From assembly GCA_003008705.1 (NCBI GenBank), contig PDUO01000070.1, forward strand, positions 65,206 to 129,205: 64,000 bases of DNA. Reading direction: 5' to 3'. Source of the DNA: Pezicula radicicola. Taxonomy: Eukaryota; Ascomycota; Leotiomycetes; Helotiales; Dermateaceae. Below are positions 9,486-21,216 of the stretch, in pieces (position 1 is the stretch's first letter; each line of letters begins with the position of its first letter). The notes under the pieces were generated by a model, which did no database searches, was not told the DNA's origin, and saw only the letters and a program-made list of their open reading frames with translations. The translations under genes and the position numbers were made by a program.

Positions 9486-12179
9486 TGTGATGGTGTAATG
9501 GTGTAATTGTAATAGTAACGTGGGTCCTCAGGCACCTAGTTCGAACCGAGTGGGCAAGTCGTCGTGTCGAATCGAATTGAATCAGGTCCACCGTAGATAT
9601 GTAAGTAAGCAGTCGTACGATACTGTAGCTAAATTCTCCGAAGCTGCAACGGAGATCAACTAGTATAGGTAAGTAACGAAGAACGAAAAGCGAAAAGCGA
9701 GCAAATTCCTAAAGAAGGGGTCGGAGTCAACTCCAGCTACTTATTATTCCCTAGTCCCCCGCCTTGGCCCATAATTATCATCCATATCGTACTCGAGTAA
9801 ATCGCACTCGTATTTCAGAATCCGAACCCGAGTAACACGAAAGCGAAAGCCTATCAGGTCTTAGTTCACACGCGCTTGAAACTACGCAACTGGTTCTGTG
9901 CTTTCTGCTGTTCTAATTCTAGGGCCTTACGAAGGACCTCGCTTACCTATTCATCAGGCAATATCACGCAACATACATCTCTTCAATTTGTTGATAAAGT
10001 AGTCTAGCACAAAGCATACGTTTTATTAACTGCGCAAGTTATTAATCTCGACCCTATACATTGATCAGCAGCTGCTCAGCATATTTTACTTTGAGCTCTG
10101 TCCTGACGACTTCATGTTGTACCAATTGTAATCACTGCCTTAGACGTGAAGGCGCCGCCAACCTATAATATGGCCTTGATCGTCTCACAACATCGCCGAT
10201 GTGAGGATATGTAATCACTATAATAAGATAAAAAGGCTTGAGAAGACTATATTTCGTATTTGGTATTCGCGGTGATGCTCTTGCGATGTCTGTGTATACT
10301 TGTCTCTTTAATTGCGAAGTCTAATTGTGAGGTCTCGACGTTTTGTACGTGCTGGTGGTGATAGTCATTCATCTGTTAGGAGATTTCACAGTTTCGCAGC
10401 TCGATAATGTGTACCTTTCGTTTTATTATACCGATAGAGTTCAGTTTGCATTTTCCTCCCAGTGTCGTAGGAAACGCATTAAGATGCGAATTAATGCCCG
10501 ATTATTGATCGCCGAAATTGAGTCGTTCTGCTCTGACACATACCCGTAGCCCTCAAAAGGATTGTTTTGAAGTTTCTGTATCCTCGCTGAGGCGGACATT
10601 CTGATACTAAAACTTCTGTTCGGAACCCGATGATGTCCGAAGACAAATTTGGGACGACCACGACTGCTGGTCCAGACTGAATTGTAAGCCTGCCTCCTAA
10701 TAATCATGATACAGTACCTCCTTATTCACCAGATACATACAAAATTCCCATGACTGTTATTGGTCCACTTTTCGACGGAAACATTGGCATGATGTGTTTG
10801 TTATTACAGATGAGCTTTGCCTCAAAAACTCGTCCTAATAATCACAGCGCACGCAGCCAAGAGTGATTTTCATTGGGGACCATTCCTTTAGTGACCTCGA
10901 GCGCATGCGATTTGGTTTCGGAAGCTGACCAGAAGAACCCGTCGTGCTAATCATGATGTTGAGACCGTGAAAAACCACAGAACGGCACCGGAGGTCGGAG
11001 ACACGTCGGCAGAGACCTCTCCGCCCAGAAACTAAATACCCATTATTTAGCTAGTTTCGAGGGTTCTGGTGGCGCAACAACGCAGCCCAGGGTAATCCAA
11101 TGGGACAACGCCGTTTTTAGTGGGCAATAACAAAGAAAAGCAAAAGCAAAAGCACTACTGGAGAAAGTTAAAAAGACAGAACGCAAGGTACGGCCCGTCA
11201 CGGGAAACATATGCACGTGACCCATACATATCCACAGTCATCCTCTGGTGAGCCTCCTGGACAACGCATCCTCGAAAAGAGAAAACGTGGAAGAATTACA
11301 CTCACTTGAGGCCCGTCGCTTCATCTAGTATTCGGTGTGTGATGTCTTCTCGTGATAGAAGTTGTTGCCGAGAGAAGCGCGACCAAATGCCCACCGTCAA
11401 CCAGCTCACTAGATACTGAAACCGTGTATCGCTGTGTCTCGACTGCAATGAGGTGGAACTTGAACCAACTCATCTGGAGACCTTACTAAAAAGCAGTGAA
11501 CCTCCGGTTACTGTACACTTGTCCTGGTTCGGAGAGGATGAAGTTGAAGACCGAAGCGTTGGAAGAAAGCACGAGTCAATCTAAGATTCTCTCCACTGTC
11601 GAGCTGGCCTGTGCTGGCAGGCAATCGTGTATCCAGATAGAGCATTATGGGAGGGGCAAGATAGAGGATATACATTTTTCAGATGAAATGACTTGGTGAT
11701 GTCGAATGGAGAAGGTTTCACAAGGGATGCGCTTAAGAAGTCTCTTCTGGTTAGTTCCCGTCTTACATTTCCGAATTGGGGTGATCACCAACCCTGAACC
11801 TCATCTCTCACCTCCTTCTCCCCAGCTTTCTTCTCCCCACACAAACTCTCAGCGCCGTGAGGAAGGGAGCGAATCGTCAACGCGAATGATATACGTAGAA
11901 TTGTGCAAGTACAACGGGCAGCACTCTCCACTGTCTGATCCTCCACCCTGGGACGATTCTTCTCTCTCGCTCGCCTCGCTTTTCTGCGCGGTGTAAGTAC
12001 TTGCATATGCAGTGCAGTGTCAACTACCAATAGAGCCGGCCACGACGAAATATAACCCTATCCCACCCGAACAGATGTTCATTTCTCAGTAGTCGACACC
12101 CCCTCCATATATCGCCCCGTAATTCACTGCCTGCGGCCCAAATGCCCAACGTCTGAGACCGCTGAAGTCGTATGCTGGC
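9486..12179. other. Long divergent intergenic region
   Basis: About 2.7 kb between the minus-strand Zn2Cys6 gene and the plus-strand RBR gene, so it must hold both promoters. Reading frames here are short, unrelated to any family I know and overlap on both strands. A pyrimidine-rich tract with many CTC/TCT runs lies at about 11790-11990 and could belong to the promoter or leader of the RBR gene. No tRNA or repeat found. Confidence 0.4.
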
Positions 12180-14532
12180 ATGGCAAATTCACGAGTGGAG
12201 GATGGCGAAGAAAGGGTGAGGCGTCGCAGACGGTCACACCGCGGATTGGACGAACGGATTCTCAAATCGCGTGGCGGGGACGAGGTCATAGTCGAACCTG
12301 ACCTCGAGGATGATCGTAGGATCCGAGTAGAAAGGCGTGAGGGACGCACCACGACCCACTACAGGACTTCAGACAGGCCTAATATGACCTCGGAATCGCA
12401 AACGACTTTAAAGAGCTCCAAGACTTCGTCAAGTCACAGAAGACAAAAGGAACATCGCACCACTACACAGGACAGAGAGCATCGCAGGCGGAGGAAATCC
12501 ACAGCAAAGGAAGACGATTTCGTATATAGTGCACCGACTTCGAAAGCACCCTCGCAGATCATAATCACAGAGACAAGGACGCTGGCTCGTGATGGGGAGT
12601 CTAGCGAGTCTGAAGACGAACCTGAAAAGCCACCGCCTGTCGAGGCTAAACCAAAGAAAAGAAAGATCAAAATCGTATATATGACGGAACAGGAGGCCAG
12701 GGCCAAGGGGATTCGGCGAGCATCAGTACATGAGAGGGAGGCTGCAGAATCGCTGAGGGGCGGGGAAGAATCCATTCGCAGAAGCAGATCTCACAAGCCT
12801 CGCAGGAAATCAGTTATTGAAGCACCTGAACCTCCCTCTCCGCCAAGAAGGTGGGATGCATCCCTCTCCTCGGACTGCCAGAGCTGACTGTGTAAACTGC
12901 AGGATTCATTCTGTAAGGGAGCCACCCTCCGCATCAAGGTCAAGCTTGAAAAGGAGTAATACGACGGCATCACACGCAGCGTCACACAGGACACAAGATG
13001 CGCCCACAATACATTCTGCAAATACTGGACAAAAAAGATCGACATGGGGCAGCTTCTTTGGACCTGCGGTGCAGCATCACCACTCTGCGCCTCCAGTGAG
13101 ATTGTAAGACTGGCCCTAAGCAAAACTTGGTTACCAGATACTGACCTACCCTCAGAGTAGAATGCCTGACATGCCTTGCCGACGATGTTCCACACCACAA
13201 ATCTGCGAAACTTAAGTGTGGACATCGCATGTGCCATTCATGTCTAAAGCGTATCTTCAAGCTCTCAGTAGTTGATCCACAACACATGCCTCCAAAATGC
13301 TGCACTTCCGAGATTATACCTCTTAAGCACGTTGAAAAGCTTTTTGATATCAACTTCAAGAAGAAATGGAACATGAAATTTCAGGAATATACCACGAAGA
13401 ATCGCATATACTGCCCAGCTCGACGCTGTGGCGAATGGATCAAACCAGGAAATATACATAGTGAAGGAGGTCAAAAGTACGGCAAATGCAGTCGTTGTAA
13501 GACCAAGGTTTGTGTTCGATGCAACGGCAAATGGCATGGCAGTAGGGAATGCCCGAAGGACGAAGAAACAAATAAGCTCCTAGAGACTGCAAAACAGGCT
13601 GGTTGGCAGCGATGCTATAACTGTAGGACAATGGTCGAGCTGAAGGAAGGCTGCAATCACATGACTTGGTAAGTGCTGTTTTTTGCATGATATATAGGCT
13701 TATAGTCTTTCTAACAACCAACAGCCGATGTAACGCCGAGTTCTGTATGATATGTGGTCTTAAGTGGAAATCTTGCAATTGTCCCTGGTTCAACTATGAT
13801 GCTGTTGAAAACGATCGCTTACACCACATGCGTGTCGCCGAAGATATCCAAGACCCAGCCGACCAACGTCAACGAGAAGGGCCAAATCGCTTGCGCCGAC
13901 CACGAGTTGTTAATTACAACGATGAGATCAACCAGCGTCGACGCCAAGAACGACTCGACGAAGACTTAGCCCGACGTCTACAAACCACGGCACTTGACGA
14001 TGATGATGATTACCAAGGAGGGATAGGGGACATCAACGGTATTGGAAATAATGCTGGCCATTTCATGAATCAAGACTACATACGGGTGGCACACAACATC
14101 TTGACAGGGGCATTCGATCAAGTCAATGCAACAGCTAACTATGTCATGGGAGTCAACAGGGAAAGAGGTGTTCCCCCAAGAGGAAGAGGACTCGGTGAAC
14201 GTTATCCTACGGAAGTACGTGGACCACCACCGCCACCAATGGTTAGAAGGCCTTCTGTAAGGGAGCAATCGCAACCGATAAGGCAGATTGAAAGAGTCGT
14301 CCCGCGAAGGACAACCCACGATTATGCTACCGAAGCCGCAATCCATGCACCTGCTGCAAGGTTATCGCCGAGACAACCACCAGCTGGACCTGCAAAGAGA
14401 GAGGGACCCAGACTCTCAGCTCTTGCGGGCCTCAGTCGGTCAGAGAAAGGAAATAATAGAGTCAGTGCATGGAGGTCGCATATTGAGCCTGGTGTGACTC
14501 CAGAGGAAGGAGTTCTGTCTGTCGTCGACTGA
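12180..14532 (+). CDS. RBR-type E3 ubiquitin ligase
   Basis: Exons 12180-12850, 12903-13103, 13156-13668 and 13725-14532; all junctions keep frame, 730 residues. RBR ligases take ubiquitin from an E2 onto their own cysteine before passing it on. The N-terminal third is charged, Arg/Ser/Glu-rich and probably disordered. RING1 starts at ECLTCLADD with CGHRMCHSC. The in-between domain holds YCPARRCGEW, KCSRCKTKVCVRC and the closing H/C pair. The catalytic domain reads CYNCRTMVELKEGCNHMTC, then RCNAEFCMICG; the Cys of EGCNH aligns with the catalytic Cys of this class (Parkin C431). The last intron lies between the HMT and C codons. The C-terminal 240 residues are Arg/Pro-rich. Fungal relatives are mostly uncharacterised. 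Confidence 0.93.
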
Positions 14533-15190
14533 AGACTTGATTGGTGCTTTGAAAGAGGATGGGAAGTTCGGATGGTCTGGAATAGGGTTTATGACGAGAT
14601 GGAACCTGGTAACGGAAAGACATATGGAACGCCTCGGATGCTCGGATTTGGGAAATTTGGGAATTTGGGGACTACTTGGGGACTTGGCTTAGGGGACCAA
14701 CGTTGGAAAGTGTGTTGCATGGTTGAATCCTTTGTGTATTATTTATCAATACCCGGCACGCTGGATGCTTGTTTAATGATGATATATGAATCTACAATTA
14801 ATTTCCAAATAAAAACACTACCCACACAATCGCATGGCTAGAATCCTCGCAAGGAGGGTTACTGGAGGCCATCCGAAATTCTGACATTCCCATTGCAGGG
14901 TTCCCTTTCATCGTTCCCAGTCCGCACCGCCACACCTCGTCATCTTTTTTGACGGCAGACCGAGCTCGGCACGCGCCCACGTCGAAAGGTGTGTGAAACT
15001 CCTCTACGAGTACGTACAGCTAGCTACTGTGTATTCCATTCCATACTCGTAAAGCTCTTCCTGAGCACTAGACCACGCCGCCTGCCATTGCTCTCTTAAA
15101 GTCCACCATGACTCCACGCCGCTGAATTCTTTCTACAGCTTGCAGCTCCCCTTTTCAAGCCTCATCCACAACCTTCAAAATCAACCCCAA
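14533..15190. other. Intergenic between two plus-strand genes
   Basis: Holds the 3' end of the RBR gene and the promoter of the lipase gene. No gene seen. A TTTCCAAATAAAAACAC stretch near 14803 could be a polyadenylation area. Confidence 0.4.
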
Positions 15191-18100
15191 ATGCTTCTTC
15201 TCCACCAAACCGGTAGCGTCAAAATCGGCGAGGTAGTCCGTTACACCGTTACCTATACACCAGCAGATGATCGAATCCTCCCCTCACCCTCTACTCTCTC
15301 CCTGAAGATAAAAAACACATCAGCACTTGCTCTCCGCGCAGCTTTTATCCATGGCCCCTACACCTTATATGCAGCGGCCTATCCCTCCACGTACTCCCCG
15401 AACACCAAATTCGAATATCCACGGCGCGAGGGTGTTCCGGAATTTGAGCCAAATCTAAAAGCGGGGGGCAGTTTTAGCTGTCAGCTCGCAGTGCCAGCTG
15501 ATGTTAGGGAGAGTGCAGGGACAAGTAGACGGGATGGGAGAGGTTGGGATACGGGTTATGGGGAGGTCCAGGTGAAGAGTGTGAGTTGGATTATTGAGGT
15601 GTCTAGCCAGGTTATCTTCAGCACTAGCGCCGCGGTGCACTATGAGATTCTGCTGGGGAGGGACGAGAAGAGTCTGAATTTGGGATTGTTAGGGAATACA
15701 GGCCCGGCGCCGGGCATGGTTAGTGATCATCAGCAGAGTGCAGGGGCTACGGAAGGGTGGCATAGTGCGCAACCCAAGGGCGTTTATTCAAGGGCTATCA
15801 AGGTCAGGGTGGACGATACAGCGAGTTTGTGGAATACGCCTAGGATGCCAGAGTGGGACGAGGTTGAAAGAGATACCGGGGCTGAGGATACGACTGGCAA
15901 AGGAAATAAGGATACGCCTGTGGACAGTCTGATGAAGGGTAAGGATGATCACGACGGTGAGGGTCACAGGCAAAAGAGGCAAAAGAAAGTGCACTTGGTG
16001 GTCTTGACCCATGGCTTGCATAGCAACCTCGGAGCTGATATGCTATATCTAAAGGAGAGCATCGATGCTACGGCGAAGCAGGCTAAGGTAGATGCGAAGG
16101 CACGGCGGGCCAAACGAAGGGAAGAGCTACGTAGGAAGTCAGCCAATGCTAGTCACGAGAAACACGAGGGCGAGCGAAATAGCGAAAATTCTACGCAAGC
16201 CCCAGCCCAGCAGCGAGAGGATGATGTGGACGACTCAGATGATGAGGAAGACGTCATTGTCCGGGGATTCTCTGGTAATGCGGTGAGGACAGAAAGAGGG
16301 ATTAAATATCTTGGGAAACGTCTTGCTAAGTACGTCTTAAATATGACATACCCGGATCAGCCATATCGACCAGTCACAAAATCAACAGCCAGCGCAATTT
16401 CACACGCCCTTAAGCAAGACCCTAAGGGCGAGAGGTCTCATAGTCATCCGACTCACAAGGATAGCACTATCATGAAGACGCCGTTCCACGAGAAGGAGCT
16501 AGCATATAAAATTACGAGTATCAGTTTCATTGCACATTCGTTAGGCGGCCTGATTCAGACATACGCTGTTGCTTATATCCAGAAGCACTCCCCAGAATTC
16601 TTCGATACAATAAAACCCATCAACTTTATCGCCATGGCCTCACCGTTCCTTGGGTTGAGCAATGAGAATCCTCTCTATGTTAAATTTGCTCTTGACTTTG
16701 GCCTTGTTGGTCGAACGGGGCAGGATCTGGGGTTAACGTGGCGGGCTCCTACAATAGCCCGGAGTGGATGGGGTGCCATTGTAGGGGGAATCGGGGAAAG
16801 CGGACACAAATTGGCTGGTGAAAGTGCTCCTGAGGCTAAGCCTCTCCTACGAATTTTACCTACGGGACCAGCTCATACTGTTCTGAAAAAGTTCAGAAAC
16901 CGTACCGTCTACTCAAATGTGGTAAATGATGGCATTGTACCCTTGCGAACTAGTTGTTTATTATTTCTAGACTGGCAAGGTCTTGGTCGTGTGGAGAAGG
17001 CTCGACGAGAGAATGGCTTGGTCGGTACAATGGCTGGATGGGGATGGGCAGAAATCACTGGTGCGAACTCGAACTATTCAAATTCGCCACGCCGTTCTGG
17101 ACCTTGGTCGGATGGCGCAGAGAGTGATGATGATACCAGCACCAATACGCCAACGAGACAAGGGCATGGAGCGGATGTACCTCAACCTCCTGTCGATGCT
17201 ACGGAGAATGATGATGCGAGGAGTCTCAAGGGCCTTTCACGGTCCGCTTCTACTGAGATCGAGCGTGGTAGCCTTGCTAGTCCAACAGCGCAATCAGCAT
17301 CCAATAATTCTGGTCCCTTTGCAAGTCTGTTTGGACTCTTCAAGCCTAGCTCATCCCAGAAGCAATCTCACACACCCCACCAAAAAAATACCCCAAAGAT
17401 TTACAAGCGCAGTCAAACCCTCAGAATTGGAAGTGGATCCTCTACATCGGTCCAGTCAGCGCCATCTAGTCCCTCCCTTTCTAAATACCCCCTTTCACCA
17501 TCAGGAAACGGAAAAGCAACTACTGGCGATGATGAACACGCAGACCCAGACGTGTTGTCCGCACCACCAAAAACAACATTCTTCGAATCCGCAGGTGATC
17601 TCCTAAAACCGCCATTACCATCAGTCGAGTTCCTAATAGACCCTTCATCCCGTCCCCGAACAATCTTCCACGACCGTGTCTACCATCCATCCGACATCCC
17701 CCCACCACCCATGAAAAAACGCTCTTCCCCTGGTCTGATTCGGCGACTGTCCTCGTCCCACAATGAAGTTCGAACACCCGTTCTTGCTAGTCCTCGAAGT
17801 CCCAACCCGGGAAATATCAACCACGAATCTAGTGAGCTAAGTACCCGTGATTATGATGATACTAAACACACAAACCCCGACCATAATCCCTATGACGTTG
17901 TCGACGGTTCAGCAATGAAGGTCGAAGAGAAAATTGCACGAGCTTATCATAGGGATCTGTCATGGCGGAAAGTGCTTGTGAGGTTGGAGCCAGATGCGCA
18001 TAATAATATGATTGTGCGCCGCATGTTTGCTAATGCGTATGGCTGGCCTGTCGTGAAGCATCTTGTTGATACGCACTTCAGCGACGATGCTATTGCTTCA

Positions 18101-18892
18101 ACGCGTGACGCAGAGTCTAGTAACGCAGAGCGGGCTAAACCTTCCTCTTCCCCAGTCGGCGAGGATGGCGGGGAAGTCAAAGAGGGAACTGGAGAAGGGG
18201 AGAGTAATGAAGAGAGAGACGCCAGAGAGCATATCCATAAACTAAGCAATAGCGACAGAACTGACTCCGAAGTCATGGAAGCGACAGACTCTGTTCCTGC
18301 TCTTAACCCTAAGCCAAAGCCAGGATCCCTTGGCAAAGCGCTTGCGGGGAATCTAACTTTACAACTGCCCATAGGTAACAGAGACGGGCAAGGAAGGCCG
18401 AGACCTGAAAGGTTAGATTCGAGTGTCGAGAGTGCAACGTGGAGCGAGCGTGACTGGGCCGATAGCGGTGATGATTCCGACTCTGATATAGAAGGCCACA
18501 AGAGTGACACCGGTTCAAAATCAAGACCTACATCCGGAGAGAAGAAATCGGCCGGTTTAGCTTGGAATTGGACGGAAGCTATTGTGGGTAAGGGTGCTGG
18601 ATTAACAAGTCCTCGAGGAACTAATATGGGAGAGATTGAGAAGTTTCTAAGTGGTGGGCAGGGGTATTCTCATGATGGGGTTGGAGAGTCGAAGCATGGA
18701 GATAAATCGGGAGAAGATAGGAGGAAGGAGGGAGATAAAGAAGAAAGACGTATGTTAGAGAGTGGTGCTGCTGCTGCTCGTGTGTTAAGTGGTGAGGCGG
18801 CGGGGATGGGTGTTGGACTTGGTATTGAGGCTCTGTTGGTTAGTAGTCCTGAGAAAGAGAGTCCTGAAGCGCGAGATAGGATAGGGAGATGA
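15191..18892 (+). CDS. DUF676 serine esterase/lipase (ROG1-like)
   Basis: Intronless, 1233 residues from the ATG at 15191 (the open frame extends upstream without ATG). An alpha/beta-hydrolase of the DUF676 family, whose yeast members (ROG1, LPL1 type) act on lipids at membranes or lipid droplets. The family start HLVVLTHGLHSN lies near residue 271. The nucleophile elbow FIAHSLGG is near residue 454, with Ser as nucleophile. VVNDGIVPLR near 575 holds the acid residue and is typical of this family. The first about 220 residues form a beta-rich region with KIGEVVRYTVTYTP. A conserved block near residue 930-960 (WRKVLVRLEPDAHNNMIVRR, then FANAYGWPVVKHLVDTHF) ends the family region and supplies a candidate His. 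Long Ser/Pro-rich linkers make it larger than the yeast proteins. Confidence 0.93.
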   Translation: MLLLHQTGSVKIGEVVRYTVTYTPADDRILPSPSTLSLKIKNTSALALRAAFIHGPYTLYAAAYPSTYSPNTKFEYPRREGVPEFEPNLKAGGSFSCQLAVPADVRESAGTSRRDGRGWDTGYGEVQVKSVSWIIEVSSQVIFSTSAAVHYEILLGRDEKSLNLGLLGNTGPAPGMVSDHQQSAGATEGWHSAQPKGVYSRAIKVRVDDTASLWNTPRMPEWDEVERDTGAEDTTGKGNKDTPVDSLMKGKDDHDGEGHRQKRQKKVHLVVLTHGLHSNLGADMLYLKESIDATAKQAKVDAKARRAKRREELRRKSANASHEKHEGERNSENSTQAPAQQREDDVDDSDDEEDVIVRGFSGNAVRTERGIKYLGKRLAKYVLNMTYPDQPYRPVTKSTASAISHALKQDPKGERSHSHPTHKDSTIMKTPFHEKELAYKITSISFIAHSLGGLIQTYAVAYIQKHSPEFFDTIKPINFIAMASPFLGLSNENPLYVKFALDFGLVGRTGQDLGLTWRAPTIARSGWGAIVGGIGESGHKLAGESAPEAKPLLRILPTGPAHTVLKKFRNRTVYSNVVNDGIVPLRTSCLLFLDWQGLGRVEKARRENGLVGTMAGWGWAEITGANSNYSNSPRRSGPWSDGAESDDDTSTNTPTRQGHGADVPQPPVDATENDDARSLKGLSRSASTEIERGSLASPTAQSASNNSGPFASLFGLFKPSSSQKQSHTPHQKNTPKIYKRSQTLRIGSGSSTSVQSAPSSPSLSKYPLSPSGNGKATTGDDEHADPDVLSAPPKTTFFESAGDLLKPPLPSVEFLIDPSSRPRTIFHDRVYHPSDIPPPPMKKRSSPGLIRRLSSSHNEVRTPVLASPRSPNPGNINHESSELSTRDYDDTKHTNPDHNPYDVVDGSAMKVEEKIARAYHRDLSWRKVLVRLEPDAHNNMIVRRMFANAYGWPVVKHLVDTHFSDDAIASTRDAESSNAERAKPSSSPVGEDGGEVKEGTGEGESNEERDAREHIHKLSNSDRTDSEVMEATDSVPALNPKPKPGSLGKALAGNLTLQLPIGNRDGQGRPRPERLDSSVESATWSERDWADSGDDSDSDIEGHKSDTGSKSRPTSGEKKSAGLAWNWTEAIVGKGAGLTSPRGTNMGEIEKFLSGGQGYSHDGVGESKHGDKSGEDRRKEGDKEERRMLESGAAAARVLSGEAAGMGVGLGIEALLVSSPEKESPEARDRIGR

Positions 18893-19328
18893 GGTAAGAT
18901 GAGATGAGAAGGATTGGAGAGATTGCATAATGATGGTTGGTTGAGGGGAGTATATAGAATGCACTTATAATACCATACACCTTTGTAGATTTTTTGGGTA
19001 CAGTAGAGAGAGGAGAATATAAGATTTTTAATGCCTTTCTAAAGATTCCATGCACAACCAAAAGTTTTCTATTTAGGGAGGGTATATTCATAAAATTAGG
19101 TAGTAAACAACCTCTATAGTACTATATATTAATTGAAGGAATAGGGAGCAAAGGGGGACCAAGAGGATAAAAATTGCTCTTGTGATTACTGTTGTGATTA
19201 CTGGGCTGTATGCAGAAAACTTAAGATATATCTCCGTCTGTCACGACGTCGGTCAGGAAATTTCATATGTAGGGGCGATAGTGTGATGGTACGGGTACAG
19301 TAGGTAGCAATTCTTATACAAAATCTAC
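18893..19328. other. Convergent intergenic region
   Basis: Between the 3' ends of the lipase and ETF-beta genes. AT-rich, no gene or repeat recognised. Confidence 0.4.
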
Positions 19329-20493
19329 TCAAAGGGCGCCCAAATCCTTCAACTTTGAAATCATGCCGTCGACATCGTTGACCAATCCTCCACCTTGCCG
19401 TGGTGGTGGTTCTGTGATATAAGTTATTAGCAAGAATATCCCTTACGTACCTCCCCAGTTCTATCCCCAAAAGAAGATGCTAGAAGGCCAGAGCAAAAAG
19501 AGAGGAGGGAAGGAGAAAGATTATAACATACCAATAACCTTCGTAGTCTTCAGCCTCCTCGCACCATCGACACCATAATCCCCCAAAGTCTTCTTCTCCA
19601 GCTTCTTCTTCTTCGCCTTCATAATATTCGGCAAACTAGCATACCTCGGTTCATTCAACCTCAAATCAGTCGTAATAACCATCGGTAACTTCGCTTTCAA
19701 CGTCTCAACCCCACCATCAACTTCTCTCGTAACAGACACCATATCCCCATCAAAAACAACCTTCGAAGCCTGCGTAGCCTGACTCCACCCCAATAATCCA
19801 GCTAACATCTGACCAGTCTGTCCCGCATCATCATCAATACTCTGTTTACCAAGAAACACCAAATTACTCTTTTCAGACTCAACCACCTTCTTCAGCAATT
19901 TCGCAACTCCCAAAGGTTCTAAATCTTCTCCTTCTTTGGTTTCTACGTGGATTGATCGGTCTGCTCCCATAGCCATCGCTGTTCGTAGTATATCGGCTGC
20001 TTTTGGAGGTCCTGCGCTGAAAGCGACGATTTCTTCGACGCCGTGCGCGTAGGATTTCTTTTCTCGGATTCGGACGCTTTCTTCGATTGAGAGTTCGTCG
20101 AAGGGGTTCATGCTGTGTTTTACTCCGGTTGTTTCGACTCCTGTGAGGGATTTGTTTACGCGGGGTTTGACCTGTTGGTAGTTTTGTAAGCTTTTGCCTT
20201 GTTTTGTTTTTTTGTTTTTTTGGAGGTCTTGTTTGTGTTGCTGGATCAAATTGTTCTAGCTGTTCCCTTTACATCCTGTCCTCTTGAGTGATTATGCAGG
20301 AGTTTAGGATTGATATTCGGAATAGTGATGCGCAATTGAGGACTATTTAGTTGCATGGTACCGAAGACGATTGGGCGATTGGGGGGGAGAAAGCTGAGTC
20401 CGAGGGCAATTGAGATGTAAGTGAAGTAGTGGGAAAACATACAGCATAGTCAATGACCCGTTTAACAGGTACTAGAATCCTAAGAGCCGACAT
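19329..20493 (-). CDS. Electron transfer flavoprotein, beta subunit
   Basis: Exons 20493-20443, 20171-19532 and 19411-19329; 257 residues, the usual size of ETF-beta. The protein pairs with ETF-alpha in the mitochondrial matrix and passes electrons from acyl-CoA and related dehydrogenases to ETF-ubiquinone oxidoreductase. Exon 1 gives [17 protein letters not shown], continuing in exon 2 as [20 protein letters not shown] and [17 protein letters not shown]. Family blocks [20 protein letters not shown] (AMP/FAD side) and [20 protein letters not shown] follow. Exon 3 adds [20 protein letters not shown]. The first intron is 270 bp, much longer than others here, and ends in an A-rich tract before CTACCAACAG. 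Other fungi give the same DYA-VK junction, so I do not expect a hidden exon. Confidence 0.95.
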
Positions 20494-20892
20494 GACTGCG
20501 AATTATGATATATCTTCAACCTCTGCGTCGAAGTCGAAGTCGAAGCAACAATGTTGATGTTGAGGTTGACTTGGATTGAAATGTCAATGCTGGGTGAGGT
20601 ACGACATCGATATCGGCTTGAATCGGCGCTCGAGCTAGCTAGCTTGTTTCTGCCGAGGGAATACCTAGTGAGGTGCGCTGTTGCACGTGACCCCCACTCC
20701 CTTTCCTCCTTGCTTGAAATGACGGGGATGGGATCTTCTCCGGGGAACCTGGATCTTATTTACTTTCATACAGCCTTATGATGGTTCTTATGAAAGTTCC
20801 AGGGTGGTCAGTTGATGAGATGACATGACATGACTTGAGATGAGTTTATCGAGAAGAGTTGACAGCGGATTTATTGTTTTGGGTAGCCTTAA
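20494..20892. other. Intergenic, upstream of ETF-beta gene
   Basis: Holds the promoter of the minus-strand ETF-beta gene. A small CGAAGT repeat (three copies) lies near 20528-20546. No gene seen. Confidence 0.35.
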
Positions 20893-21035
20893 TACTGTAT
20901 GAATTGGTTTATAGATATCTTTTTGATTGAGGATATTAAGTGAGTTACTGAAATTCAATGAGTTACTCACATCGAGTGAGCTACTTAGAGAGAAGCTGCT
21001 CAGAATGATGTCTTGCAAAGCAATTAACACTGGTA
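20893..21035. mobile_element. MITE, diverged copy 2
   Basis: The left end reads TACTGTATGAATTGGTTTAT; the reverse complement of the right end reads TACCAGTGTTAATTGCTTTG, and both continue with AGAYATCWTTYTG-like sequence. Size 143 bp, TA at both ends. The core repeats GAGTTACT three times in alternating context. It is more diverged than the copy at 22581 and lies between the ETF-beta promoter and the 3' end of the rhodopsin-domain gene. Confidence 0.65.
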
Positions 21036-21216
21036 TCCTTGATATACATACAATCATCATCCAAATGGGGTATAGGTTCTCGTACACATTTACTATCCAG
21101 AGTCGTCCGTACTGTGATCCGTCATGGCTGAAATCCGCGGCTCATTCCAACATAAAAAGAAGCATGGCGTAAAGTAGAAAGAGAAAAGGTCTTCAGAAAA
21201 TCCAGTCTGAAATCTT

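Noticed and set aside
9540..9560. GTTCGAACC resembling a tRNA T-arm
   Set aside because: No matching anticodon arm, D-arm or acceptor stem around it.
20172..20441. Hidden exon in the 270-bp intron of the ETF-beta gene
   Set aside because: The protein reads continuously DYA-VKPRVNK across the splice, as in the family, so no extra exon is needed.
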